Shown in pieces: positions 18,722 to 28,076 of a stretch of DNA of 64,000 nucleotides. The stretch is from JABAAI01 sp965261955. GTDB taxonomy: Bacteria; Spirochaetota; Leptospiria; Leptospirales; Leptonemataceae. The stretch covers positions 372,001 to 436,000 of the forward strand of contig CBDHEM010000069.1 in NCBI GenBank assembly GCA_965261955.1. Direction: 5' to 3'. The notes below the pieces were generated by a model. The model ran no database searches. It was not told where the DNA came from and worked only from the letters and a program-made list of their open reading frames with translations. Made by a program: the position numbers and the translations under genes. The stretch's first letter is position 1. Every line of letters starts with the position of its first letter.

Positions 18722-19600
18722 TCAGGAAAGTGTCGCGAGGCAAATTTGAGAGGCCTCTTCCAAAAAACTATGGAGTTTGCTTTCTTGTGTATTTGGATCT
18801 GCCAAAATGTCCTCTGCCTTTAGCAATGCACCAAACCAGCCTTCTGTATTCCAAACGCCTGCAGATAAAGGACGAATTTTTTCTTTAGCAAAATAAGGCC
18901 AAGGAGAGACATACCAATAGGGCGTGGGATTTTTTCCATCTCCGGGAGAAAAACCTATGCCCACAGAACTCCCATCTTCACCACTAGCTTCCGTTGCTTC
19001 TCGGATAGTAATCAAAGTAGACATATCAAAATGATGGGGCCATGTTCGTATGGGTGAGGCACCTTCGTGTTGCAAAAAGAGTCGTTGTAATGCTCCCATC
19101 GTGTTTTTGTAATACGAAGCGATTTCTTGGAAGCCCTTCTCCTCCTCCCCCTCTATGGATGAGGAGGAGAAGCGAGCCGAATGAGATAGCGGATGGTTTG
19201 GAAAATCATCGGGATGGCGAGGAATTTCTAATTTATCCGCGTTGATCCCTTGTTTGTTGAGTTCGTTTTTTAGCCAAACTATCGCTTCTTGGAGTGTTCT
19301 ATTATAGAGAGAGGTGCTAGCCAAAGCTTTATCCTCCGCATTTTGTACTTGTAGTTCTAGATTGGGCAGTTTGAGAGTGATTTTTATTTTGTCAGAGGAT
19401 GTAGTGTAAGACTCGCTATAAAAAGCATATTGCTCTGGTAAATATTGCAAGCTGGAATGACTCCAGTCTGGCTTTTTCTCTAACAGGCTATCTCCTAGAG
19501 AAGCCACCGTTTGCACAGCATAGTGCAATTGTAAACGTGGTTCTATTAAGCCTTTGACTTCTTCAGTTAGTGTTTCCCATTGCATATTGTTATTTTTCAT
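18722..19600 (-). CDS. conserved uncharacterised protein with a WPHHFDM motif
   Basis: 292 residues, no signal peptide. The N-terminus EPRLQLHYAVQTVASLGDSL is followed by SHSSLQYLP. The C-terminal half has TWPHHFDMSTLITI and then PYWYVSPWPYF, ending in a helical segment. The paired His motif and the tryptophan-rich strand recall DUF5996-type proteins of unknown function, but I would not assign a domain with certainty. It is convergent with tRNA-Pro and stands apart from panC (219 bp, nothing recognisable between). Possibly a metal-binding soluble protein (inference). Confidence 0.6.
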   Translation of the reverse strand: MKNNNMQWETLTEEVKGLIEPRLQLHYAVQTVASLGDSLLEKKPDWSHSSLQYLPEQYAFYSESYTTSSDKIKITLKLPNLELQVQNAEDKALASTSLYNRTLQEAIVWLKNELNKQGINADKLEIPRHPDDFPNHPLSHSARFSSSSIEGEEEKGFQEIASYYKNTMGALQRLFLQHEGASPIRTWPHHFDMSTLITIREATEASGEDGSSVGIGFSPGDGKNPTPYWYVSPWPYFAKEKIRPLSAGVWNTEGWFGALLKAEDILADPNTQESKLHSFLEEASQICLATLS

Positions 19601-19818
19601 TTCGATAAATATAGAGCCTCTCCGTATTTTTTATGAAATATTTTTTGTAAGTATAATTTTTACAAACTTGTGCACAGTGATTTTTTCCTTTTCTTTCACC
19701 CGTCATAGTGGAGTAAATAAAGGGGCTAATTTGTATTTGATGCTCACAGAGAATAAATAGTTATCCGTTCGGTTATTTGCAAGCTCATTTTTTTGTATCA
19801 CAAGAAATCTCGTCTCAA

Positions 19819-20700
19819 TTAGAACGGATCCCACTCTATATTATCGATCAAACGAACACCTTCGCAAAATACAGCAACTGCTAAAAGAAACGATTGCATT
19901 GGCTCTACTAAATCCGTTGAAACAGAGGAATCACTTTCTATACTTTGTAGAGTCTCTTTATTAACAAGCTCAATATAGGAAATAGAATTAGAAGGAGCCG
20001 AAAGAATAACATCTTTTACAATCTCTTTCATTTCTGTAAGGTCCGCTTTCTTTTCATTGTACGCCATTTGACCAATTTTCAAAGCACGATAGATAAGAGA
20101 TGCATTTTGACGCCCCTCTGGGCTCAGACGTGCATTACGAGAGGAATACGCAAGGCCACTTTCTTCTCGAAAAGTATCGACTCCAATAATACGTATGGGT
20201 AAATCCAATTCGGTAACCATGCGTCGGATGATAAGGTATTGTTGATAATCCTTTTTCCCAAAGAGACCATAGGCAGGTTGGAATAAATGGAATAGAGATA
20301 AAACAATACGGAGAACGCCTTCAAAGTGTCCGCATCGATCCTGCCCGCAAAGCATATTTGTTAAGCTAGGCATGGAAAGTTGGAGAAGAGATTCTTTGGG
20401 AAACATTTCTTCTCGAGATGGTATAAACACAATATCCACGTTATGTTTCTCACAAATTTCTAAATCATGCCCCCTATCCCGTGGATAGTTTTGATAATCC
20501 TTTGGGTCATTAAATTGGAAAGGGTTTACAAAAATGCTAACGGCGCTAGTCCCAAATTCTTTTGCTTGAGAAAAAAGGAGTTCATGACCCGCGTGAAGAT
20601 AGCCCATAGTGGGGACGAGGGCAACTTTTTTTGTTTTTTTATCTCCTCTAAGGGTAGAAAGGTATGTTTGCAATTCTTTTTTAAAATGAATGACTTTCAT
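19819..20700 (-). CDS. panC: pantothenate synthetase
   Basis: 293 residues, normal length. It joins pantoate and beta-alanine with ATP to make pantothenate, the last step before coenzyme A synthesis. VPTMGYLHAGHELLF carries the HxGH nucleotide-binding motif of the family. VSIFVNPFQFNDPKDYQNYPR and FGKKDYQQYLIIRRMV are further signatures. SSRNARLSPEGR is the ATP-site loop. Its ATG directly follows the TAA of the upstream hydrolase gene (TAAATG), so the two are translationally coupled. Its pathway partner panB is at 53774, not adjacent. Confidence 0.95.
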   Translation of the reverse strand: MKVIHFKKELQTYLSTLRGDKKTKKVALVPTMGYLHAGHELLFSQAKEFGTSAVSIFVNPFQFNDPKDYQNYPRDRGHDLEICEKHNVDIVFIPSREEMFPKESLLQLSMPSLTNMLCGQDRCGHFEGVLRIVLSLFHLFQPAYGLFGKKDYQQYLIIRRMVTELDLPIRIIGVDTFREESGLAYSSRNARLSPEGRQNASLIYRALKIGQMAYNEKKADLTEMKEIVKDVILSAPSNSISYIELVNKETLQSIESDSSVSTDLVEPMQSFLLAVAVFCEGVRLIDNIEWDPF

Positions 20701-21621
20701 TTATTTTTCTTTTTTAGCAGACCCAGACCTCTTAAAAGTAACGAGTTCAAGCAAAGTCAATAATTCCCTTTTAATCAGTGCTTGATTTTGCCACAAAACA
20801 AAATGCCCCTCTTCTGCCGGAAGTACGAAGTGTGTTTTTTGAGGTTGAAGTACTTTCTTCAAAAAATCTATGTGACTGGGCGGCACTAGAGTATCTTTTT
20901 TTCCGTGTATAACGGTAACGGGTATTTTAATTTTCTTCCAAAGAGGTCGCATTTTTTCTAATTCCCCTCGTAAGGGAAGTATCTCACGGTTACTAGTTTC
21001 TAAATCCTTAGGGAGTATCCATCGTACTAAAAAAAAATTTCCTAGCTTGTTGTACCAAGCTGGCTTTTCTACGTCGGGAGATATCGAAGATGCAATGAGA
21101 AGAAGAGCCTGCACATTTTTTGTATAATCCATAGATAAACGAGAAACAATCGCACCACCCAAAGAATGTCCCACTAGGATAATAGGTCCCTTTCCAGCAT
21201 GAGAGGCTAGGATAGGCTCTATGGCTTTGGCTTGAAATTTTATTGTAGATAAAGCCGTTCCCTTTTTAAAAGAAGAAGCACCATAGCCAAGACGATCTAC
21301 AGAAATGAGCTTAGCTGCTCTTTGTAACTGAGGATCTTTTAAATAGTCTATATAGGCACTCCAACCTCCGGGGGAGCCGTGTACAAAAAGGATGAGAGGT
21401 CTTTTGGATTTTTTTTTTTGTGTATCCAAACTAACGTACCGCAAAGTACACGAATCGATTGTGTAGCTCTTGAAAACAGGTACTTTGTCTTTAGGGAAAA
21501 GAGTAGCCGCTTCTTTTGGATCCATATCAAAAGAAAAACAGTTTGCAAAAAAAATATAAATAGCAGATAACTGAATTATAGTTCGGCACCGTTTTATGGC
21601 GTACTTTCTCATTTTCACCAT
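20701..21621 (-). CDS. exported alpha/beta hydrolase, probable lipoprotein
   Basis: The catalytic triad is readable: nucleophile in VGHSLGGAI, acid in HGKKDTLVPP and histidine in EEGHFVLW. The oxyanion HG motif is in FVHGSPGGWSAY. The frame is open from 21705, but the internal start at 21621 (or the ATG at 21612) gives a good spirochaetal lipoprotein signal, MRKYAIKRCRT, then IIQLSAIYIFFANC, preceded by AGAGAGG. I therefore prefer it over the longer form. Substrate unknown. The gene immediately precedes panC in the same operon, without an evident functional link. Confidence 0.75.
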   Translation of the reverse strand: MVKMRKYAIKRCRTIIQLSAIYIFFANCFSFDMDPKEAATLFPKDKVPVFKSYTIDSCTLRYVSLDTQKKKSKRPLILFVHGSPGGWSAYIDYLKDPQLQRAAKLISVDRLGYGASSFKKGTALSTIKFQAKAIEPILASHAGKGPIILVGHSLGGAIVSRLSMDYTKNVQALLLIASSISPDVEKPAWYNKLGNFFLVRWILPKDLETSNREILPLRGELEKMRPLWKKIKIPVTVIHGKKDTLVPPSHIDFLKKVLQPQKTHFVLPAEEGHFVLWQNQALIKRELLTLLELVTFKRSGSAKKEK

Positions 21622-21730
21622 GTGTTTTACAACCCTCTCTGGCCTTACCTTATCAAAAACAGTCGATACAAAATAGATAAAGTGAATCTGACAATAATTT
21701 TTCATAAAGTAAATTTTTTCGATTGGAATA

Positions 21731-21830
21731 ATTGCAAAATACAGAGAAAGTAAAAAAATACACGTCTAAAATGCCTTAAATCGATATTTCATAGCACCCT
21801 ATTTGCAATTATTTACATTTCGCGACACAG
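21731..21830 (+). repeat. MITE-like interspersed repeat, copy 3
   Basis: Left arm ATTGCAAAATACAG, core CGTCTAAAATGCCTTAAATC, right arm CATTTCGCGACACAG. The arms are imperfect inverted repeats. It lies between the hydrolase and the EgtB-like gene. Confidence 0.8.
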
Positions 21831-21931
21831 AGCCCACACCAATACGCTAAAATTAGACTTTTGCAACAACTCTATTATAAAATGAATGAAACTCCCTTTG
21901 TGTGGGTACTTTTTAAAAAAGAGTCGATTAT

Positions 21932-23233
21932 TTATATGCTTTGGGCCAAACGTAATCCACTGAATTGCCAACACTTTGCCGCTTGTAAAAAATTTCGATA
22001 GGCGATACGTATATGGTTCTCAGGGCTTACGCAAGAGCCACCACGTAAGACAATTTGATTGCACATGAATTTCTCATTATATTCTTCTAGCATACCGGGA
22101 AATGGACAATAGCCCGGGTAGGGCTGATAGGCACTATTTGTCCATTCCCATAATTCACCTAAACATTGTGTAAATGAATTTGCACTGATAGAGAGCTTTT
22201 TATTTTCTGTGGCTGGCAGGGGGTGGAGGATTTTTTGATCAGCAAAGTGGGCTGATTTTAGTACGCAAGGCGTGACTAGTTGTTCTGTAGCGACTTCCCA
22301 CTCTATTTCTGTTGGCAGACGCTTCCCTGCCCAGTGGGCATATGCAGAGGCTTCGTAATAACTCAAATGGCAAACCGGTTCTTCTTTTTGCAAACGGTCA
22401 AATCCAGAAAGACGATAGACAGACCATGACGTCTCATCTTTTTGCCAATACAGTGGAGCATGGCATCTTTCCTTTTGTACCCAATCCCAACCATCTGACA
22501 TCCAATAGCGAAAATTTGTATAGCCACCATCTTCAATAAAATCTAAAAACTCTCCACATGTGATCAGTCTATTCCCAATCCGAAAGTCATGACAATAGAC
22601 ATAGTGTTGAGGACTTTCATTATCGTAAAAAAAATCAGTTTCACTTTTACAACCAATAGAGTACTGCCCTCTGGGGACCTCTAGATAATCTAGAGCTATG
22701 TATTCTTGTTTTTGCTCAGGAGGAAGGCTGCTGGAATGGTAGCTAGGATACAATGGATTTTGATAAAAATTATACTTAATATCTGTGAGCAATAATTCTT
22801 GGTGTTGTTTTTCATGCTGTATACCAAGGGAAAGCAACATCAAAAAAGTTTGTCTTTTTTTTTCTCCATCGTTCCCATTCCATACTAACGAGTCTTCCCA
22901 GAGTATGGAGAGATGATTATCAACGTGTTTACGATATACGTGTATTTGCGAGAGAGAGGGGTGTGATATAGAACCACGCCTGTTGCGTGGAAGATGCTTT
23001 CCCATGCCTTGATAATATGAGTTAAAAAGATATCCAAACTGAGGATGAAAGGGGGAATAATTTTTAATATATTTTTTGAGTAAAAATTCTTCGAAAAACC
23101 AAGTTGTGTGGGCTAGATGCCATTTCGGTGGACTGACATCTTCTATTGTTTGGATGAGATGATCCTCCACCGTCAGAACAGAGCAGAGGGCCATTGTTTT
23201 GGCCCGGGTTTCTATCAATAGGGGAAAGTGCAT
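21932..23233 (-). CDS. egtB: EgtB-like sulfoxide synthase (DinB_2 plus FGE-sulfatase domains)
   Basis: 433 residues, typical of EgtB. The N-terminal DinB-like helical bundle has the iron-ligand motifs HTTWFFEEFLL and HEKQHQELLLTDIKY. The C-terminal formylglycine-generating-enzyme fold has GGYTNFRYW, HLSYYEASAYAHWAGKRLPTE and ends RGGSCVSPENHIRIAYRNF with FSGLRLAQ. Family members join a thiol to the imidazole of an N-methylated histidine. No EgtD methyltransferase is next to it here, so the substrate (ergothioneine or a related compound such as selenoneine) is open. Confidence 0.8.
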   Translation of the reverse strand: MHFPLLIETRAKTMALCSVLTVEDHLIQTIEDVSPPKWHLAHTTWFFEEFLLKKYIKNYSPFHPQFGYLFNSYYQGMGKHLPRNRRGSISHPSLSQIHVYRKHVDNHLSILWEDSLVWNGNDGEKKRQTFLMLLSLGIQHEKQHQELLLTDIKYNFYQNPLYPSYHSSSLPPEQKQEYIALDYLEVPRGQYSIGCKSETDFFYDNESPQHYVYCHDFRIGNRLITCGEFLDFIEDGGYTNFRYWMSDGWDWVQKERCHAPLYWQKDETSWSVYRLSGFDRLQKEEPVCHLSYYEASAYAHWAGKRLPTEIEWEVATEQLVTPCVLKSAHFADQKILHPLPATENKKLSISANSFTQCLGELWEWTNSAYQPYPGYCPFPGMLEEYNEKFMCNQIVLRGGSCVSPENHIRIAYRNFLQAAKCWQFSGLRLAQSI

Positions 23234-23401
23234 CAGATTTGATAGCCAACTACGTGAAAGAAGAAAGCATACGAGTAGGGGTCAAGGTTTTTTGAGAGTC
23301 TTTGTCATAGAAAAATTGAGTTTACTTATCGTGGAGATGAGGGATATTATGAGATATATTTCCTATTTGCGATTTTTCTATGACTATTTTAATCTGATTT
23401 T

Positions 23402-24070
23402 ATGAACGAAACTCGACTAGCTCTATTCAATGATGATTTTCTTCCTTTGTTGGAGAGTCTGGAACAATCTGTACAGAAAAAAGTGGAGTCCATTGTGCGG
23501 GGTGGTTTTTGTAGAACTAATCAAAATTACCATCATCGTATTCTAAAGGTAGGCTCTTTTCGAGTATCTCCTTTACACATACATTATCAGCCACTTCTTT
23601 CCCGTCGTTTTGTTCCTTACTTTGGAATAGATCGCGTAACGAATATACTGAGTTTGGCAGAACCAACGCTCCCTTTGGATTTTCATGATGCGATCAAACA
23701 TATTTTACTTCTCCCTGAACTGGTTTTAAGCTCCAAGCATCTTCTAAGTCAAATTTATATTCCCAAGGCCAAAGTAATTGTTTTTTATTTATGTCCTAAA
23801 CGTTTTTTACCAAATCAACTTTGCATAGAAGATTTTGAGAGACACGCTTCCCTAAAAAAAAGAATGGAAGGGGATCGTAGTAGCTTGGATCTACTGGGTA
23901 TTTGGGGATGGGGTTTGCGTCGCTCTTTGGACTGTGCACTTTCTCACGCGAAGCCCCTACAAAAATTTTTATTGGATAGTAGCCTTCTGTGCGAATCTGA
24001 TATTGCACCCCTGCAAGAAATCCATGATGTCTACATAGAAAAACAGTATAATAGTGTTGGCTTCTTGTAG
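23402..24070 (+). CDS. uncharacterised protein
   Basis: 222 residues, soluble, rich in Leu, His and basic residues. Not recognised. Notable stretches are FCRTNQNYHHRILKVGSFRV, HIHYQPLLSRRFVPYFGIDR and SLDLLGIWGWGLRRSLDCAL. It ends 32 bases before the pgeF-like gene and is probably co-transcribed with it. It runs divergently from egtB with ~170 bp between. Steady codon use and lack of a competing frame suggest a real gene. Confidence 0.6.
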   Translation: MNETRLALFNDDFLPLLESLEQSVQKKVESIVRGGFCRTNQNYHHRILKVGSFRVSPLHIHYQPLLSRRFVPYFGIDRVTNILSLAEPTLPLDFHDAIKHILLLPELVLSSKHLLSQIYIPKAKVIVFYLCPKRFLPNQLCIEDFERHASLKKRMEGDRSSLDLLGIWGWGLRRSLDCALSHAKPLQKFLLDSSLLCESDIAPLQEIHDVYIEKQYNSVGFL

Positions 24071-24102
24071 AGAAAAAACCACTATCAACTTTCGCTAAAT
24101 CA

Positions 24103-25071
24103 GTGCCAAACTTTTCTGTACCAAAGCATTATTGGGGTGCCCACCTTGCTGTTTATGGAAAGGAAGCTCTACGGGAACTTTGGGAAGAGGCTGAACATTT
24201 TCCTTCGCAAGAAAAACTATCTATGATCAACACAAAGGAAAGGGAGTTCCTATCTCAGCAGATTAATATTGAACCAGATCGCATTTTTTTTTTACAGCAA
24301 GTACATGGTAACCTTTGTTATGGGATTCCAAAAAAAGAAACCCGAACCAGTCATCACAATGGAGATGTACAGAAAAAGAGAAAAACAAAAAACAGCCCAA
24401 AACTTTTTCTCAAAAGAAATCTGGAAAATCCAAAGAAAGAAAACATCCTAAAGAAAGGAAACATCCTAAAGAAAGGAGATGCCCTGTACACCAAAGAAGA
24501 GTCAGTGGCTCTAGTCATTCGTACAGCGGATTGCTTGCCTTTTTTTATTATAATCGAAACACCTCAAGAACACTCCATTGGCCTCGTTCATGCCGGTTGG
24601 CGCGGGCTAAAAGAAAAGATTGTACACAACGCAATCCTACAAATGCTAGAGGACTTGAAAAATCAAAAAGAGGAAGCAAAAGATATTTCTTTCCAAATGA
24701 TGCTTTTTTGTGGTCCTTGTGCGAGTTCGGTACGCTATGTTGTAGGACCGGATGTTTCCCAGTTTTTCCCCTCCTCCTGTCGAGCCCCTATTCCGAATTC
24801 ATCACCTGCAAAATTTTCACCTGTTCTGGAGCGGAATCTCACTCACGAAAAATATGAAACACTCTCTTTGAAAAAGATAGCCTTGCTACAAGCCAAAGAG
24901 GCTTTATACTGCTATACCATGACTACAAAGCCAACGGAAGTTTCCGATTCATTTGTAGAGAAGATAGAATACTGTCCCCACCTAGAGGCCTGCACTTTGG
25001 AAGAGGGAAGTGACTTCTTTTCCCACCGGAGCGGTGATATGGGACGCAACCTCAATGTGATATGGATGTGA
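24103..25071 (+). CDS. pgeF: PgeF/YfiH laccase-domain protein with an internal insertion
   Basis: 322 residues from a GTG start. Core motifs of the polyphenol-oxidase/YfiH fold are present: QQVHGN, VIRTADCLPFFI (metal Cys), GLVHAGWRGLKEKIV (metal His), CGPCASSVRYVVG and HRSGDMGRNLNVIWM. Family members act as purine nucleoside phosphorylases/deaminases or as a peptidoglycan editing factor in the cytoplasm. Between QVHG and GDALYT, where relatives have a short loop, about 45 extra Lys/Asn-rich residues are inserted. They include a duplicated ENILKKGNILKKG, encoded by an 18-bp direct repeat. The insertion is in frame and the catalytic residues remain. Confidence 0.85.
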   Translation: MPNFSVPKHYWGAHLAVYGKEALRELWEEAEHFPSQEKLSMINTKEREFLSQQINIEPDRIFFLQQVHGNLCYGIPKKETRTSHHNGDVQKKRKTKNSPKLFLKRNLENPKKENILKKGNILKKGDALYTKEESVALVIRTADCLPFFIIIETPQEHSIGLVHAGWRGLKEKIVHNAILQMLEDLKNQKEEAKDISFQMMLFCGPCASSVRYVVGPDVSQFFPSSCRAPIPNSSPAKFSPVLERNLTHEKYETLSLKKIALLQAKEALYCYTMTTKPTEVSDSFVEKIEYCPHLEACTLEEGSDFFSHRSGDMGRNLNVIWM

Positions 25072-25089
25072 TATGGATGTGATATGGAT
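25056..25089. repeat. short tandem repeat at the pgeF stop codon
   Basis: GTGATATGGAT is repeated three times in a row, covering the last codons and stop of the pgeF-like gene. The first copy codes for the final VIWM, so the extra copies probably arose by slippage at the gene end. Confidence 0.8.
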
Positions 25090-25138
25090 GCCTTCATAGG
25101 TGTCATAGGCATAGTTTGTAATCTTTCCTAGGACTGTT

Positions 25139-25233
25139 TTTTGCAAAATATGAAGGATTCAAAGGGAATGCTATGAAACGCCGATTTAAAGCATTTTAGA
25201 CGGACATTTTCTTACTTTTCTGTATTTTGCAAC
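25139..25233 (-). repeat. MITE-like interspersed repeat, copy 4 (inverted)
   Basis: Reads TGCAAAATATGAAGG, then AACGCCGATTTAAAGC, then ATTTTAGACGGACATTTTCT, and ends TGTATTTTGCAA. It separates the converging pgeF-like and rnd genes. A partial repeat of TTTTCTTACTTTTCTG recurs at 25292-25307. Confidence 0.8.
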
Positions 25234-25310
25234 TTTCAGGCCCCTAAGTTTTATAGAATTTTTAAGTATTTCTTGAGACGTCTGTCCGTATATTTTCTTA
25301 CTTTTCTGTT

Positions 25311-26510
25311 TCACTTTTCCCTTTCTTTTTCTCGGAGTATATTTAAGTCTATAAGATTTGCCGGGAGCTGGCCATCATATTTACCTTGAATGATGGCAAG
25401 GATTTGTGGCCCATAAGTGATTTTTTTCCAATTAGTGAGTACAGATAGTTTTTCTAGCGCTTTCATGTCTTCCGGAAGATTTTTAGTAATGATTTCAAGG
25501 TGTCTGTTACTAATGATCATCGCTGGATCAATACCCCTATACTCCGCAATTTTTTTTCGCCAAATTTTGAAGTCTTTCAAAATAGATTTATTTTCTTGGT
25601 TTGGTTTTTTTTGAGAAGCATATAGTTCTTTTTCAATCAAAATGGGATCTATATGTTGCCCATTTAATATTTCTAGAATGGCCTTAGCATCTTTTTGTGA
25701 AAAGACGGGGTGAAAGGTCTTACTCAGTTTTGGTTTTTCTAGATTATTTGGTCTTTCTTTCACAAGGGATATAAGTATGTGGTTGGGGAGAAGGCGAAAG
25801 GCAGCAATATTTTCTTTGCGACCCCTTTCGTCACGAAGTAGATATAAGGCACGTAGCATGGCTTGCTTTTCGATGGAAAGTTGTTTAGCTTGGGGTATTT
25901 TCTTCCAACCATCTGGGTTCACCTTCCGCAAGGGCTCAACTTCCACTTGACAAGTTCGTACAAATTCCTCAGAAACCTCTTCGTACATTTCATATTTCTC
26001 TATCTGTTCTTTTAGCTTATTCATAACGCTTTCTAGATAAACGGTATCTAGGTGGGCATATTCAAGTTGAGAAGGAGTGAGAGGTCTTTTCTTCCAGTTT
26101 GATTTTTGTTCCTTTTTCTCCAGCTCAACCCCCTCATACTCAGAAACTAGGCCAGAAAGAGAGCAATTGGCATGGCCTAAAAAACGAGATGCAATAAAGG
26201 TATCAAAAATATTAACAAAATCCCAATTGTATGTGCGCTTCAATTCAGCAATATCTGAGCTTGCTGAGTGGAAAATTTTAGTGATTTTTGGCTCTTTACA
26301 GAGTAAACCTAACTGATCAAGATCTAGACCAGACAGGGGGTCAATAATATAGTGTTTTCCTTTTGAACTAATTTGTATCAAACAGAGTTCAGAATAGTAA
26401 GTGTAGTAACCAGAAGACTCGGTATCGATAGCTAAACAGATGCTTTGTGTAAGCTCATTTAGGCTCGCCTCTAGTTGTTTTTGTTGTGTGATGTACTGAA
26501 AATTTTCCAT
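25311..26510 (-). CDS. rnd: ribonuclease D
   Basis: About 399 residues from the ATG at 26510. The frame is open 33 bases further to a TTG, but the ATG is the better start. DEDDy exonuclease motifs: Exo I in AIDTESSGYY, Exo II in KIFHSASSDIAELKR, Exo III in YAHLDTVYLESV. HRDC-type helical regions follow (residues ~205-280 and the C-terminus). It trims 3' ends of tRNA and other stable RNA precursors. A single gene, convergent with pgeF. Confidence 0.88.
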   Translation of the reverse strand: MENFQYITQQKQLEASLNELTQSICLAIDTESSGYYTYYSELCLIQISSKGKHYIIDPLSGLDLDQLGLLCKEPKITKIFHSASSDIAELKRTYNWDFVNIFDTFIASRFLGHANCSLSGLVSEYEGVELEKKEQKSNWKKRPLTPSQLEYAHLDTVYLESVMNKLKEQIEKYEMYEEVSEEFVRTCQVEVEPLRKVNPDGWKKIPQAKQLSIEKQAMLRALYLLRDERGRKENIAAFRLLPNHILISLVKERPNNLEKPKLSKTFHPVFSQKDAKAILEILNGQHIDPILIEKELYASQKKPNQENKSILKDFKIWRKKIAEYRGIDPAMIISNRHLEIITKNLPEDMKALEKLSVLTNWKKITYGPQILAIIQGKYDGQLPANLIDLNILREKEREK

Positions 26511-26647
26511 GGTGGGTGAGAGCCTAGAGGATGTACCAAACAAAGATTTTATGTCCCCTCAGGGAGGGAACCTCATTTTGATAAAAGATACCAGCTATTT
26601 TTATTTTTCTTAACTATTTATACACAACTATCCTTAGACTTCCTCTT

Positions 26648-26926
26648 TTAGACTTCCTCTTTTAGATACTTTTCTATTTTTTTGATAGTGTTTTGATAAA
26701 TGTTCTTCTGACGTTGAATTTTGCGTTCTGCATATTTTATGTCTTCTTCTCTAAATATATCGCTAAACTCCCCACCTTCAGCACTGCTCCCGATAGATGC
26801 CGTAATTTTTTTTCTTGTTAAATGGGGATCTAAATATACCAAATCGATACAATTAGAATTTATTCCTTGTAAAAGATCTAAATTGTCGTGGCAAAAGATA
26901 GTCCTGTTCTCTTCTATTGCTACACT
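26648..26926 (-). pseudogene. remnant of a DNA adenine methyltransferase (Mod-type)
   Basis: Between stops the minus strand reads ENRTIFCHDNLDLLQGINSN, then CIDLVYLDPHLTRKK, then ITASIGSSAEGGEFSDIFRE, then EDIKYAERK. In intact N6-adenine methyltransferases the same block is I-x-GDN-x-LxxL, DLIYIDPPFN, APIGS-AEGxxFxDIFREEDI. The catalytic DPPF has become DPHL, the start is missing and the C-terminal target-recognition part is absent. Its 5' edge coincides with the start of the tandem units at 26921, suggesting that the array expansion destroyed the gene. Confidence 0.65.
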
Positions 26927-27081
26927 TCATAAGGAGTTTTACACCTCAAACATTTTCTATGTCGATTGCATATTAAGTCTGTAATTTTGAATATCTCTTT
27001 TTCGCTTACTTGAAGCTAAAGATGGCCATTCATATCATATTTCCCCTTTACAGCATGAGTCATCTGCAATATACAGCATTC

Positions 27082-27384
27082 ATGGCCGCCAGAACAAAAG
27101 TCAGAGCGGGTGTCAGATCCAAGCGACCAGCCCTCCCTTTTATCGCACCTGAAGAACATTACGCTACCAAGGAAGATACTGCTAAGATAGAAACCAAAAT
27201 TGCTAATCTCAGAACAGAGCTAAAGGGAGATATTGCTAATCTCAGAACAGAGCTAAAGGGAGATATTGCTAATCTCAGAACAGAGCTAAAGGGAGATATT
27301 GCAAATTCTAAAGCCCAGATTATTATGTGGGTGGCTGGTCTGCAATTAGCAAGCATTGGTATCATCATCGCTGTTTTGAAGTAA
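27082..27384 (+). CDS. small coiled-coil, tail-anchored membrane protein, copy 1
   Basis: 100 residues from the ATG shared by all copies. The frame is open upstream to 27010 only in this copy, so the shared start is preferred. Layout: basic N-terminus (MAARTKVRAGVRSKRPALPF), then APEEHYATKEDTAKIETKI, then three 11-residue heptad-like repeats (IANLRTELKGD), and a C-terminal membrane helix (MWVAGLQLASIGIIIAVLK). Proteins of this shape are widespread, of unknown function, and sometimes annotated as DUF1640/CCDC90-like. No clear Shine-Dalgarno. Confidence 0.75.
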   Translation: MAARTKVRAGVRSKRPALPFIAPEEHYATKEDTAKIETKIANLRTELKGDIANLRTELKGDIANLRTELKGDIANSKAQIIMWVAGLQLASIGIIIAVLK

Positions 27385-27599
27385 CATTTCACGCCACCGA
27401 CATTCTCTGCTTTCCCCGTTCCAACCTGATTATACTTCATAAGGAGTTTTACACCTCAAACATTTTCTGAGTTGATTACACATTAAGTCTGTAATTTTGA
27501 ATGTCTCTTTTTCGCTTACTTGAAGCTAAAGATGGGCATTCATATCATATTTCCCCTTTACAGCATGAGTTATCTGTATATCTGTAATATACAGCATCT

Positions 27600-27869
27600 A
27601 TGGTTGCCAGAACAAAAGTCAGAGCGGGAACTAGACCTAAGCGACCAGCCCTCCCTTTTATCGCACCTGAAGAACATTACGCTACCAAGGCCGATGTTGC
27701 TGATCTAAAAACAGAGCTAAAGACGGATATAGCCAATCTCGGAACAGAGCTGAAAGGAGATATAGCTAATCTCAGAACAGAGCTGAAGGATACCAAAGCC
27801 CAGATCATCATGTGGGTGACTGGTCTACAATTAGCGAGCATTGGTATTATCATCGCTGTTTTGAAGTAA
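27600..27869 (+). CDS. small coiled-coil, tail-anchored membrane protein, copy 2
   Basis: 89 residues, MVARTKVRAGTRPKRPALPF N-terminus. The middle differs from copy 1: KADVADLKTELKTDIANLGT, then ELKGDIANLRTELKDTKAQI. The C-terminal helix is MWVTGLQLASIGIIIAVLK. It belongs with copy 3 in a second subtype (KADVADLK instead of KEDTAKIE). A frame upstream (27520) overlaps in another phase and is not conserved between units. Confidence 0.75.
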   Translation: MVARTKVRAGTRPKRPALPFIAPEEHYATKADVADLKTELKTDIANLGTELKGDIANLRTELKDTKAQIIMWVTGLQLASIGIIIAVLK

Positions 27870-28076
27870 CGTTTTACGCCGCCGATGTTTTCCGCTTTTC
27901 CCGTTCCAGCCTGATTACACTTCATAAGGAGTTTTACACCTCAAACATTTTCTAGGTTGATTACACATTAAGCCTGTAATTTTGAATGTCTCTTTTTCGT
28001 TTACTTGAAGCTAAAGATGGGCATTCATATCATATTTCCCCTTTACAGCATGAGTTATCTGTAATATACAGCATCT

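Noticed and set aside
26648..26842. C-terminal GGDEF-domain fragment
   Set aside because: The SIGSS and EEDIKYAE parts first suggested GGDEF, but extending the frame upstream revealed CHDN...DLVYLDP, which fits an adenine methyltransferase over its whole length.
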